Shown here: positions 25,602 to 34,277 of the stretch, one piece after another
Layout: each line of letters opens with the position of its first letter
How positions within the stretch are numbered: position 1 is the first letter of the stretch
From: an uncultured Bacteroides sp.
GTDB taxonomy: Bacteria > Bacteroidota > Bacteroidia > Bacteroidales > Bacteroidaceae
Assembly (NCBI GenBank): GCA_900755095.1
Contig: CAAEFE010000005.1
Span: 1 to 37,799, forward strand
Length of the DNA: 37,799 bases
Direction of reading: 5' to 3'
The notes under the pieces: model-generated
What the model saw: only the letters and a program-made list of their open reading frames with translations
What the model was told of the DNA's origin: nothing
The model's database searches: none
Made by a program: the position numbers and the translations under genes

Positions 25602-25619
25602 TTGGCATGCTTTCTGCAT
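25602..25619 (+). promoter_or_regulatory. Sigma-54 promoter of the ABC operon
   Basis: TTGGCATG-CTTT-CTGCAT matches the -24/-12 consensus TTGGCACG-N4-TTGCW at all but two positions, with exact GG-N10-GC spacing (GG 25604-25605, GC 25616-25617). Transcription would start near 25629, leaving a leader of about 26 bases before the ATG at 25655. Confidence 0.75.
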
Positions 25620-25654
25620 TCTTGAGAATAGAAAAAACAGAAATAAAATATAAT

Positions 25655-27964
25655 ATGAAACAAATTTATTATGTGATCCGTACTTTATTGCGGGGGCATG
25701 GTTCCAACGTTATCAAAATCCTCTCTTTGGCGTTGGGGCTGACGATGAGCATCCTGTTGTTTGCCCGCGTGGCTTTCGAACAGAGCTTTGACAAATGCTT
25801 CAAAGATTATGATAACCTGTATCAGATCTTCTCCGTCTTTTCCGCCAATGGCCAAACCTTTGAGCCGCAGGAAATGAACTGCGGACCGGTGGCGGGTGCC
25901 ATACAGGAGAACTTTCCTAAAGAAGTGGAAGCAGCCACCAGCTATTGTGTCTGGATGAGTGCCCCTCTTTATTATGGAAGTGTCCGTTTTGAAGCTAACA
26001 AAGTGACAGCCGATTCACTATTCTTTCAAACTATGGGTATCGATGTTTTGAGCGGTGTTCCGGAAAAAGAACTGATGCAGAAAGATGTTGTCTTTCTTAG
26101 TGACCGGTTGGCGCGTAAGATGTTCGACCAAGAAAACCCGATAGGCAAAGTAATCTCCTATAATAAAGAAATAGAACTGACAGTGAAAGGCACGTACGCC
26201 GACATACCCGAAAATGCTACCGTCAGACCGGATGCAGTGATTTCTTTGCCTACCGTATGGAGCCGTGGATGGGGAAACTACTCCTGGAGAGGAGGCGATA
26301 GCTGGATCGCATTTATCCGTTTCCGTCCCGGAGCAGACAAATCCGTGGTGAATGCCCGGTTGAATGACCTGATAAAGAAATATCGTCCTGCGGAAGACCA
26401 GAAAGTGGTAGGTTATACCGCTTTTGTAAAGCCGATCCGTGATGTATACAGGGAAGAACCGGACGTGAAGCGGATGCGGAACATCATGTATATCTTGGGA
26501 ATAATCATCCTTTTCATCGCTACTTTGAACTACGTACTGATCTCCATTTCTTCACTCTCATACCGCGCCAAAGCCATCGGCGTACATAAGTGTAGCGGTG
26601 CAGGCAGCGGCAAAATTCTGGGAATGTTCCTATTGGAAACAGCTATCATTATTCTCTTCGCCTTGCTGCTGATGGGATTAATCTTACTGAACTTCCGCGA
26701 CTTTATAGAAGACACAACCGCCGTTGAACTCGGAGCCCTGTTCTCTTTAGACCGTCTTTGGGTACCCCTGCTGACGGTAGCTATCCTGTTCCTGATAGGA
26801 GGAGCACTGCCCGGACGCATCTTTGCCAGAATCCCCGTTTCACAAGTCTTCCGCCGCTACACAGAAGGAAAGAAAGGCTGGAAATGCCCGCTATTATTCG
26901 TGCAGTTTGCTGGCGTAGCTTTCATCTGCGGACTGATGTATGTGGTGATGCTGCAATACTACTATGTCTTAAACAAAGACCTGGGATACAATCCGAAGCG
27001 CGTTGTCGTAGCCAATACTGGTTTCGGCAATAAAGAAAACCAGGACTATGCCCTGACTTTCTTCCGTGGCCTGCCTTATGTAGAGTCCGTGTCCAGTGCC
27101 GATTCCCATCCCGTCTATAGTTATAGTGGAACGATGATTCAGGATGAAAGCGGACAATCACTTTTCTCCTCCCGTTTTTGCGAAATGATGGAAGACTATC
27201 CAAAGATGATGGGTATGGTGATGAAGGAGGGGCGTATGCCACGGAATGAAAACGAAGTAGCCATCAATGAAACATACGGCGAATGGATGCACTGGGGAAC
27301 AGAGCTATTGAACCGTACTGTCTATAATTCAGGCTACGTATGTAAAGTAGTGGGAGTGATTAAAGACTTCCGGATCGGTAATTTCACCAACCCGCAAGCA
27401 CCCTTCATCCTGATGAGTACCAAGAATTTCGGAAACTGTGTTCATGTCCGGCTGAAAGAACCTTTTGCAGAGAATCTTCAGAAACTGAATAAAGTATCGG
27501 CAGACGCTTTCCCCGATAAAACGGTCGATTTCCGATCGATGGAGCAGATGATAAAAGAGAGTTATAACTCCATCCGCGTCTTCAGCAATGCTACCATACT
27601 GGCGGCGGTTACCATGTTCTTTGTGATGATGATGGGATTGATAGGCTACACAACCGATGAAGTCCGCCGCCGTTCCAAAGAGATTGCCATACGTAAAGTC
27701 AATGGTGCCGAAGCCTCCGGCATTCTGGAAATGCTGGTGAAAGATGTGCTCTATGTAGCCGTTGCAGCCGTTGTGATCGGTGTAGCGGCATCATGGTACG
27801 TCAATGATATGTGGATGGATATGTTTGCCGAGCACGTGCCTGTCAGTTGGGCGGCGTATGTACTGATAGCGATTGTAAATCTTCTCGTTATCGTAGCCTG
27901 CGTACTTTGGAAATCGTGGCGGATTGCCAATGAAAATCCGGTGAATAGCCTTAAAAGTGAATAA
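25655..27964 (+). CDS. FtsX/MacB-type ABC transporter permease (first of two)
   Basis: With the start at 25655 (MKQIYYVIRT) the protein has 769 residues. TM1 (about 19-41) is followed by a periplasmic MacB-type domain, then TM2-TM4 (about 277-298, 321-345, 370-392), TM5 (about 413-435), a second periplasmic domain and three C-terminal helices. The FtsX-type coupling motif appears twice, as AIGVHKCSGA near 307-316 and EIAIRKVNGAE near the C-terminus. Such permeases do not move small solutes through the bilayer but use ATP-driven motion to export or release envelope substrates. The frame is open from 25589, but those 22 codons precede or overlap the sigma-54 promoter, so the internal ATG is preferred. 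The paralogue at 28681 shares its N-terminus. Confidence 0.88.
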   Translation: MKQIYYVIRTLLRGHGSNVIKILSLALGLTMSILLFARVAFEQSFDKCFKDYDNLYQIFSVFSANGQTFEPQEMNCGPVAGAIQENFPKEVEAATSYCVWMSAPLYYGSVRFEANKVTADSLFFQTMGIDVLSGVPEKELMQKDVVFLSDRLARKMFDQENPIGKVISYNKEIELTVKGTYADIPENATVRPDAVISLPTVWSRGWGNYSWRGGDSWIAFIRFRPGADKSVVNARLNDLIKKYRPAEDQKVVGYTAFVKPIRDVYREEPDVKRMRNIMYILGIIILFIATLNYVLISISSLSYRAKAIGVHKCSGAGSGKILGMFLLETAIIILFALLLMGLILLNFRDFIEDTTAVELGALFSLDRLWVPLLTVAILFLIGGALPGRIFARIPVSQVFRRYTEGKKGWKCPLLFVQFAGVAFICGLMYVVMLQYYYVLNKDLGYNPKRVVVANTGFGNKENQDYALTFFRGLPYVESVSSADSHPVYSYSGTMIQDESGQSLFSSRFCEMMEDYPKMMGMVMKEGRMPRNENEVAINETYGEWMHWGTELLNRTVYNSGYVCKVVGVIKDFRIGNFTNPQAPFILMSTKNFGNCVHVRLKEPFAENLQKLNKVSADAFPDKTVDFRSMEQMIKESYNSIRVFSNATILAAVTMFFVMMMGLIGYTTDEVRRRSKEIAIRKVNGAEASGILEMLVKDVLYVAVAAVVIGVAASWYVNDMWMDMFAEHVPVSWAAYVLIAIVNLLVIVACVLWKSWRIANENPVNSLKSE

Positions 27965-27987
27965 TTAAAAACATAAATAAAAAGAGT

Positions 27988-28662
27988 ATGATTGAAATAA
28001 ACAACATCAGTAAAGTATTCCGTACTTCCGAAGTAGAGACAGTTGCCTTGAATCACGTAAACCTTGAAGTAAAAGAGGGAGAGTTTGTAGCCATTATGGG
28101 CCCCTCCGGTTGTGGTAAATCCACTTTGTTGAATATTCTGGGTTTGCTCGATAACCCCACCGAAGGTTCCTACCGCTTGATGGGTGAAGAGGTGGGCGGA
28201 TTGAAAGAGAAAGAACGTACCCATGTGCGTAAGGGCAAACTCGGATTCGTATTCCAGAGCTTTAACCTGATCGACGAGCTGAATGTTTACGAGAATGTAG
28301 AACTTCCTCTGACATACCTGGGCTTTAAAGCATCCGAACGCCGCCGCATGGTAGAAGACATTCTGAAACGGATGAACATCAGCCATCGTGCCAAACACTT
28401 TCCGCAACAACTTTCCGGTGGTCAGCAACAACGTGTCGCCATTGCCCGTGCCGTAGTGACCAACCCGAAACTGATTCTCGCCGATGAGCCGACCGGTAAC
28501 CTCGACTCAAAGAATGGGGCAGAAGTGATGAACCTGTTGACCGAACTGAATAAAGAAGGAACAACCATCATCATGGTGACACACTCACAACATGACGCAT
28601 CCTTTGCCCATCGTACAGTTCATTTGTTCGACGGCAGTGTGGTAGCCAGTGTGATAGCATAA
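27988..28662 (+). CDS. ABC transporter ATPase, LolD/MacB type
   Basis: This 224-residue ATPase has Walker A GPSGCGKS (38-45), Q-loop Gln90, signature LSGGQ (142-146), Walker B ending Asp166-Glu167 and H-loop His199. The sequence around these motifs ([29 protein letters not shown]) is that of the LolD/MacB/FtsE group that drives FtsX-type permeases. It lies 23 bases after the first permease and 18 bases before the second, so one ATPase dimer probably powers a heterodimer of the two permeases, or two homodimers. It is cytosolic and membrane-associated. Confidence 0.94.
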   Translation: MIEINNISKVFRTSEVETVALNHVNLEVKEGEFVAIMGPSGCGKSTLLNILGLLDNPTEGSYRLMGEEVGGLKEKERTHVRKGKLGFVFQSFNLIDELNVYENVELPLTYLGFKASERRRMVEDILKRMNISHRAKHFPQQLSGGQQQRVAIARAVVTNPKLILADEPTGNLDSKNGAEVMNLLTELNKEGTTIIMVTHSQHDASFAHRTVHLFDGSVVASVIA

Positions 28663-28680
28663 ACCAGATCAGAAGCAAGT

Positions 28681-30999
28681 ATGAGACAAATCTATTATAG
28701 CATACGTACATTACTGCATGAGCGTACTTTGAATATCGTAAGAGTGCTCTCCCTTTCTTTAGGACTAACAGTTGGCATCTTGCTTTTCTCGCAAATAGCT
28801 TTTGAGATGAGCTATGAGAAATGTTACCCGGAAGCGGAGAATCTGATAATGGCGAGAATAGCGGCACAGAATATGACGACCGGCGAAGTGCAGGGTGATG
28901 ACGGAATGAATTATGACTATACTGTCTGTGATCCGGTAGCTTTTACCTTGGCGCAGGATATGCCTGAAGAAATAGAATCAGCCACCTGTGTACTTCCTTC
29001 CCAGTTTTATCATATTTATAAGGAAGACAAACTGCTGTCAAAAGCAAATTACATGATGGTCGACACCTGTTTCTTTGAAACGATGGGTATACCCGTACTA
29101 AAAGGGAACGCGAAAGATCTCATCATCTCGAATAGCATATTTGTATCAGAACATTTTGCCCGTGAAACATTCGGTAGCGCAGACCCTATTGGGAAAACCC
29201 TTTCGGCCGACAAGCAGTTGGAGCTCACAATTCGCGGCGTCTATAAAGACATACCCGAAAATTCGATGCTCTCCCGTGACTTTGTGATTACCATCCACCG
29301 CGATGGTCGCTATGCGAGTGGTAACGGTTGGAATGGGAATGATATCTTTTATGCCTTTGCACGCTTGCGTCATGCGTCGGATATAGACAAGGTGAACAGC
29401 AAAATTCAACAAGTAATGGCAAAATACAGCCCCTTGCAATGGGATGACTGGAAGTTGGAATACAGCGTTGTTCCTCTTTCGAAACGCCATCTGGATTCTG
29501 CCGATACCCAGAAACGTTTGATGATATTCGGCTTCCTCGGCTTTTCAGTGTTTTTTGTAGCCATCATGAATTATATGTTGATTTCAATAGCCACTATCAG
29601 TCGTCGTGCAAAAAGCGTAGGAGTGCATAAATGCAGTGGAGCCAGTTCCGGAAACATCTTTGGCATGTTTCTGGCAGAAACCGGAGTATTGGTTCTACTA
29701 TCCGTCCTGTTTAGCTTCCTGTTGATAATCAACATGGGCGAATTGATCGAAGACCTGTTGGGAACCAGCCTTGCCTCACTGTTTGCCTGGGACATCATTT
29801 GGATACCCTTGCTCACTGTAGTAGTCCTTTTCCTCCTGGCAGGAGGCATACCGGGAAAACTGTTCTCACGTATTCCCGTCACGCAGGTATTCCGGCACTA
29901 TACGGATGGAAAAAGAGGATGGAAACGTTCATTACTATTTGTCCAGTTCACGGGTACCTCCTTTGTACTCGGACTATTGCTGGTTACCCTGTTACAATAT
30001 TCTCACCTGATGAATGGAGATATGGGAATCAAGATTCCGGGACTGGTAGAAGCCGAAACCTGGATGTCCGGCGAAACAGTAGAACATGTAAAAGACGAGT
30101 TGCTCCGCCAACCGATGGTGGACGGGGTATCGGCATCCACACACAGCGTACTGGGAGAATATTGGACACGTGGATTGATTGGTAACGACGGCAAACGCAT
30201 TGCCACCCTTAATTTCAATATGTGCGACTATGATTATCCGAATGTGATGGGAATCAGAATAACAGAAGGCACTACCATCAAGAAAAAAGGCGATCTATTG
30301 GTAAATAAAGAACTCGTTCGTTTGATGAAATGGACCGATGGTGCCGTAGGAAAATCAGTGAGTGGGGTAGAAGGTACCATCGTGGGAGTGTTTGATGATA
30401 TTCGTAATAGAAGTTTCTATTCCAGTCAGTCTCCTATCGTATTGATTGCCGATAAAGAATCGGCCAATCACACCATCAATGTTCGTCTAAAAGAACCCTA
30501 TGACGAGAACCTGAAACGCTTGAACGAATGTGTGGCAAAAACATTCCCGAATGTAGCCCTGAATTTCAATTCAGTAGACAGCATGATTCGCGAAGGCTAT
30601 AAGAGCGTATACCGTTTCCGTAACGCAGTCTGGATTTCGTCCTGCTTCATCCTGCTTATTGTCATCACGGGATTGATTGGCTATGTGAATGGAGAAACTC
30701 AACGCCGCAGCAAGGAAATAGCCATACGCAAAGTGAATGGGGCAGAGTCCTCCGGCATCCTGAAACTATTGATATACGACATTCTGAATATCTCCGTAAT
30801 CTCTGTGCTGATAGGTACTGCCGCTTCCTATTTTACAGGCCAAATATGGTTGGAACAGTTTAGCGAACGAATTGATATGGATCTGTTACTTTTTATAGGA
30901 ATAGCCCTGCTGGTACTATTGGTTATCGTGGCTTGCGTGGTAGTGAAAGCCTGGCACGTTGCCAATGAAAACCCCGTAAAGAGCATCAAAGCAGAATAA
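28681..30999 (+). CDS. FtsX/MacB-type ABC transporter permease (second of two)
   Basis: This 772-residue permease is a paralogue of the protein at 25655. The N-termini match closely (MRQIYYSIRTLL against MKQIYYVIRTLL), and the coupling motifs recur (SVGVHKCSGA and EIAIRKVNGAE), as does the C-terminal ENPVKSIKAE. The layout is again TM1, periplasmic domain, four central helices, second periplasmic domain and three final helices. The periplasmic domains are the least similar parts, so the two proteins may contact different partners. The gene ends the operon, and a terminator-like hairpin lies 18 bases past the stop. No adaptor (HlyD-type) or TolC gene is in the operon, so it need not be a tripartite exporter. 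Confidence 0.9.
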   Translation: MRQIYYSIRTLLHERTLNIVRVLSLSLGLTVGILLFSQIAFEMSYEKCYPEAENLIMARIAAQNMTTGEVQGDDGMNYDYTVCDPVAFTLAQDMPEEIESATCVLPSQFYHIYKEDKLLSKANYMMVDTCFFETMGIPVLKGNAKDLIISNSIFVSEHFARETFGSADPIGKTLSADKQLELTIRGVYKDIPENSMLSRDFVITIHRDGRYASGNGWNGNDIFYAFARLRHASDIDKVNSKIQQVMAKYSPLQWDDWKLEYSVVPLSKRHLDSADTQKRLMIFGFLGFSVFFVAIMNYMLISIATISRRAKSVGVHKCSGASSGNIFGMFLAETGVLVLLSVLFSFLLIINMGELIEDLLGTSLASLFAWDIIWIPLLTVVVLFLLAGGIPGKLFSRIPVTQVFRHYTDGKRGWKRSLLFVQFTGTSFVLGLLLVTLLQYSHLMNGDMGIKIPGLVEAETWMSGETVEHVKDELLRQPMVDGVSASTHSVLGEYWTRGLIGNDGKRIATLNFNMCDYDYPNVMGIRITEGTTIKKKGDLLVNKELVRLMKWTDGAVGKSVSGVEGTIVGVFDDIRNRSFYSSQSPIVLIADKESANHTINVRLKEPYDENLKRLNECVAKTFPNVALNFNSVDSMIREGYKSVYRFRNAVWISSCFILLIVITGLIGYVNGETQRRSKEIAIRKVNGAESSGILKLLIYDILNISVISVLIGTAASYFTGQIWLEQFSERIDMDLLLFIGIALLVLLVIVACVVVKAWHVANENPVKSIKAE

Positions 31000-31016
31000 A
31001 GAATAAAAACCAACAG

Positions 31017-31047
31017 GCGGAGTAAAGCAGTTAATGCTTTATTCCGC
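31017..31047. terminator. Bidirectional terminator between ABC operon and MATE gene
   Basis: A 13-bp stem with one G-T pair (31017-31029 with 31035-31047) closes a 5-base loop and spans the MATE stop codon at 31039. On the minus strand it is followed by GTTGGTTTTTATTC. Confidence 0.7.
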
Positions 31048-32403
31048 TACCGTTTCCGGATGTTGTTTAGACACTTTCTTAATGTAAATCATCAGACTGA
31101 CAACCGCCGTAATAAACGCCAATGCATCCGATACCGGCATACTAATCCAGATACCTTCCAATCCCCACCAGTTGGGAAAGAGCAGCAAGCAAGGCAAAAG
31201 ATAAAGCAACTGCCGCGTCAGCGAAAGGAAAATACTTATTTTAGCCTTCCCGATACTTTGGAAGAAGTTACCAATCACAATCTGCGCCCCTACAAACGGG
31301 AACATCAATACAGCCAGCCGGATACCGTCTACGGCCAAATCAATCAATTCATCGCTATCCGTGAAAAGAGCCGATACGGCATGAGGGAAGAACTCGCAGA
31401 TAATAAACCCGCTACTGGTAATCACGACCCCGGAGATAATCCCCAGTCGCAATGTCTGTTTCACACGGTCTATCTTCTGCGCTCCGAAGTTATACCCCAC
31501 AATAGGCTGCATACCCATCGTCAGACCTAACACAATCATCACATAAAGCGTCAGCAAACGGTTAATAATCCCATAAGCACCAATCGCCATATCGCCCCCA
31601 TAATTTTGCAGACTGTTATTGATGATAATCACAATGGCACACGCACACACATTCATCAGGAAAGGAGACATACCGATGGCGAAGATACTCTCCACAATCC
31701 TCCGTTTCATCTTCCAGATATTCCCCTCAAAATGCACCGTACTGTCTTTCTTGACAAAGTGGCTCACCACCCACACCATACCGATCAACTGCGAAATCAC
31801 CGTTGCCGTAGCAGCCCCCCTCATTCCCCATTCAAAGTGGAAAATAAAGATAGGAGCGAGGATAATGTTCGCCACCACCGTCACCATCGAAGTCAACATC
31901 GCCTTTTTCGGGTATCCGGTAGCACGCATCACGTTGTTCAACCCAATCATCGTATAAGTGATAGGAGTACCCAATAAGATCACCTGCATAAAGCTCCGTG
32001 CATAAGGAAGCGTCTCGTTACTGGCCCCGAAGAAAACCAATATATCATCCAGGAAGATGAAAGACAAAATACCAAAGAAGAACGAATTAGTGATACAGAG
32101 CATCAACGTGTGTGACAAGATTTCCGTAGCCCCCTTCATGTCCTTTTGCCCCAGACGGATAGACGCCAGCGTAGAACCGCCCGCCGATACCAATGTACAG
32201 AAAGCCACCACCAGATTCATCAGCGGAAAGCTGATGGCTAGTCCGGCAATCGCCATTGGGCCTACACCATGTCCGATGAAGATACTATCAATAATATTAT
32301 AGATAGAAGTAATCGTCATTCCGATAATTGCAGGAATGGAATATTGTAACAGCAATTTGCCGATACTTTCTTTGCCTAAGATATGTGGGTCGTTCTTGCT
32401 CAT
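31039..32403 (-). CDS. MATE-family efflux transporter
   Basis: This 454-residue inner-membrane protein has about 12 helices in two bundles of six, as in MATE exporters. Typical features are the N-terminal PAIIGMTITSIYNIIDSIFIG segment containing an acidic residue in TM1, and the second-half start near residue 240 with GMQPIVGYNFGAQK, the conserved loop after TM8. Such pumps expel cationic drugs or metabolites by sodium or proton exchange; this one resembles the MepA/DinF-like group common in Bacteroides, but substrate cannot be read. The gene is alone, with a -7 box at 32457-32464 and a hairpin in its leader. Confidence 0.92.
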   Translation of the reverse strand: MSKNDPHILGKESIGKLLLQYSIPAIIGMTITSIYNIIDSIFIGHGVGPMAIAGLAISFPLMNLVVAFCTLVSAGGSTLASIRLGQKDMKGATEILSHTLMLCITNSFFFGILSFIFLDDILVFFGASNETLPYARSFMQVILLGTPITYTMIGLNNVMRATGYPKKAMLTSMVTVVANIILAPIFIFHFEWGMRGAATATVISQLIGMVWVVSHFVKKDSTVHFEGNIWKMKRRIVESIFAIGMSPFLMNVCACAIVIIINNSLQNYGGDMAIGAYGIINRLLTLYVMIVLGLTMGMQPIVGYNFGAQKIDRVKQTLRLGIISGVVITSSGFIICEFFPHAVSALFTDSDELIDLAVDGIRLAVLMFPFVGAQIVIGNFFQSIGKAKISIFLSLTRQLLYLLPCLLLFPNWWGLEGIWISMPVSDALAFITAVVSLMIYIKKVSKQHPETVAE

Positions 32404-32425
32404 GCGCTAGTAGATTTTGTTGGAT

Positions 32426-32446
32426 AAAAACGTATGTTACGTTTTT
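32426..32446 (-). other. Hairpin in the MATE leader, possible attenuator
   Basis: A 9-bp stem (AAAAACGTA 32426-32434 with TACGTTTTT 32438-32446) closes a 3-base loop. It lies between the MATE -7 box and its start codon. The stem ends in a run of five T in the sense direction, so it resembles a weak intrinsic terminator. Confidence 0.4.
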
Positions 32447-32456
32447 TTTAGCTTTG

Positions 32457-32464
32457 CAAAGGTA
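32457..32464 (-). promoter_or_regulatory. -7 box for MATE gene
   Basis: The minus strand reads TACCTTTG followed by CAAAG, a full consensus match, 54 bases upstream of the start codon at 32403. Confidence 0.55.
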
Positions 32465-32471
32465 CGAATTA

Positions 32472-32503
32472 TTTGCCTGATTCGATGATTATTCGGAACT
32501 TTG
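32472..32503 (+). promoter_or_regulatory. Promoter of the HAD phosphatase gene
   Basis: TTTG at 32472-32475 lies 20 bases before GAACTTTG (32496-32503), which matches TAnnTTTG except at the first base. The leader to the ATG at 32554 is about 45 bases. It is divergent from the MATE promoter, with the two -7 boxes about 32 bases apart. Confidence 0.55.
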
Positions 32504-32553
32504 CAACGACGGATACACAAGGTTTAACGTTTAGGTAAAAAGAAAGTTTATAT

Positions 32554-33201
32554 ATGAATACAACGAAAACGATTGCGGCACTCTTCGATTTTGATGGTGT
32601 CATTATGGATACAGAAACGCAGTACACAGTCTTCTGGGACGAGCAGGGACGGAAATATCTGAATGAAGAAGATTTCGGCCGCCGGATTAAGGGACAGACA
32701 TTATTGCAAATCTATGAAAAGTATTTCTCGGACCAACCCGAAGCCCAGCTTGAAATAAGCGCCGAACTCTACGTTTACGAGCAAAAGATGTCCTACGAAT
32801 ACATCCCCGGAGTAGAAGCCTTTATAGCCGATCTTCGCCGTAACGGTGCAAAGATAGCCGTAGTCACCAGCTCCAACGAAGAGAAGATGGCTAACGTCTA
32901 CAATGCCCACCCCGAATTTAAAGGAATGGTAGACCGCATCCTGACCGGAGAGATGTTTGCCCGTTCCAAACCGGCTCCCGACTGCTTCCTGCTCGGGATG
33001 GAAATCTTTGAAGCCACCCCCGAAAACACCTACGTCTTTGAAGATTCTTTCCACGGCCTGCAAGCCGGAATGACTTCCGGGGCAACAGTGATCGGACTTG
33101 CCACCACCAATACACGTGAAGCCATCACTGGCAAAGCACATTATATAATAGACGACTTCACCGGCATGACCTACGACAAGCTCCTGACCCTGCATCGTTA
33201 A
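32554..33201 (+). CDS. HAD-superfamily hydrolase, beta-phosphoglucomutase-like
   Basis: This 215-residue cytosolic enzyme has the four HAD motifs: DFDGV with nucleophile Asp12 and acid/base Asp14, Thr105-Ser106 (VVTSSN), Lys139 in SKPAPD and Asp164 in EDSFHG. The helical cap inserted after motif I (about 20-85) is of the C1 type seen in beta-phosphoglucomutase and sugar-phosphate phosphatases. Asp14 followed by GVIMDTE is typical of this group. The substrate is unknown, probably a sugar phosphate or other small phosphomonoester. The gene is alone with its own promoter and terminator. Confidence 0.9.
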   Translation: MNTTKTIAALFDFDGVIMDTETQYTVFWDEQGRKYLNEEDFGRRIKGQTLLQIYEKYFSDQPEAQLEISAELYVYEQKMSYEYIPGVEAFIADLRRNGAKIAVVTSSNEEKMANVYNAHPEFKGMVDRILTGEMFARSKPAPDCFLLGMEIFEATPENTYVFEDSFHGLQAGMTSGATVIGLATTNTREAITGKAHYIIDDFTGMTYDKLLTLHR

Positions 33202-33285
33202 GAGAAAGAATAAATCCGAAACGCATTATTGCACTTGATAAATCGCTTCCTTGTATTGTTAAGGAGCTTTTATTATACCTCACAG

Positions 33286-33340
33286 AATCCTTCCAACCGC
33301 CTCCCCAGCTATCCAAGCGAGGTGTTTGAAAGGATTTTTT
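33286..33340 (+). terminator. Terminator downstream of HAD phosphatase
   Basis: An 18-base imperfect stem (33286-33303 with 33319-33336, three mismatches) is followed by TTTT and more T-rich sequence. It lies about 85 bases past the stop codon. Confidence 0.65.
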
Positions 33341-33372
33341 GCATTTCCTTCTCTGTTATGAATTAAATGTTA

Positions 33373-33380
33373 TAACTTTG
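33373..33380 (+). promoter_or_regulatory. -7 box for panB
   Basis: TAACTTTG followed by CC matches the -7 consensus. It lies 66 bases upstream of the panB start codon. No clear -33 element is seen. Confidence 0.55.
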
Positions 33381-33446
33381 CCGCGATTTTTGAAGGCGCT
33401 TGACGTCGTTTTAATTTTTAATCATTAATTTTTAATTTAAAAAGAC

Positions 33447-34268
33447 ATGGCTGGTTATATATCAGATGACTCAAGAAAGGTGACTACTCATCGCCTGGTT
33501 GAAATGAAACAGAGAGGTGAAAAAATATCTATGCTGACTGCTTATGATTACACAATGGCACAGATTGTAGACGGTGCGGGAATGGACGTAATCCTGGTAG
33601 GCGACTCCGCTTCCAATGTAATGGCAGGTAATGTGACAACACTTCCTATCACACTCGACCAAATGATCTATCATGCCAAATCCGTGGTACGCGGCGTGAA
33701 ACGTGCGATGGTAGTGGTTGATATGCCTTTCGGATCCTATCAGGGCAACGAGATGGAAGGACTTGCTTCAGCCATCCGTATCATGAAAGAAAGCCACGCT
33801 GACGCTTTGAAGCTCGAAGGTGGTGAAGAAATCATAGACACGGTGAGACGCATCGTATGCGCTGGCATTCCGGTAATGGGACATCTGGGACTCATGCCTC
33901 AATCCATCAATAAATACGGCACCTATACCGTGCGTGCCAAAGACGACGCCGAAGCCGAAAAACTGATTCGCGACGCCCATCTATTAGAAGAAGCAGGCTG
34001 TTTTGCCATTGTACTCGAAAAGATTCCCGCAACCCTTGCCGAACGCGTAGCATCCGAACTGACCATACCTATTATCGGTATCGGTGCCGGTGGCCACGTA
34101 GACGGTCAAGTATTGGTGATTCAGGACATGCTTGGCATGAACAACGGATTCCGTCCGCGTTTCTTGCGTCGTTATGCTGACTTGTACACGGTGATGACCG
34201 ATGCCATCAGCCGTTACGTTTCTGACGTGAAGAATTGCTACTTCCCCAACGAGAAGGAACAATATTAA
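33447..34268 (+). CDS. panB: 3-methyl-2-oxobutanoate hydroxymethyltransferase (ketopantoate synthase)
   Basis: This 273-residue enzyme transfers a hydroxymethyl group from methylene-tetrahydrofolate to 2-oxoisovalerate, the first step of pantothenate and hence CoA synthesis. Family landmarks are TAYDY (31-35), metal ligand Asp53 in [11 protein letters not shown], Asp92 in [17 protein letters not shown] (123-129), GHLGLMPQS (145-153), catalytic Glu191 in VLEKIPA and [11 protein letters not shown]. The length is that of the E. coli enzyme. It is followed 9 bases later by an MFS transporter gene in the same direction, so the two are cotranscribed. No panC or panD is adjacent. Confidence 0.97.
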   Translation: MAGYISDDSRKVTTHRLVEMKQRGEKISMLTAYDYTMAQIVDGAGMDVILVGDSASNVMAGNVTTLPITLDQMIYHAKSVVRGVKRAMVVVDMPFGSYQGNEMEGLASAIRIMKESHADALKLEGGEEIIDTVRRIVCAGIPVMGHLGLMPQSINKYGTYTVRAKDDAEAEKLIRDAHLLEEAGCFAIVLEKIPATLAERVASELTIPIIGIGAGGHVDGQVLVIQDMLGMNNGFRPRFLRRYADLYTVMTDAISRYVSDVKNCYFPNEKEQY

Positions 34269-34277
34269 ATATAGTAT

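Noticed and set aside
25589..25654. In-frame 22-codon extension at the start of the first ABC permease
   Set aside because: It overlaps the sigma-54 promoter and precedes the predicted transcript start; the ATG at 25655 gives the same N-terminus as the paralogous permease.
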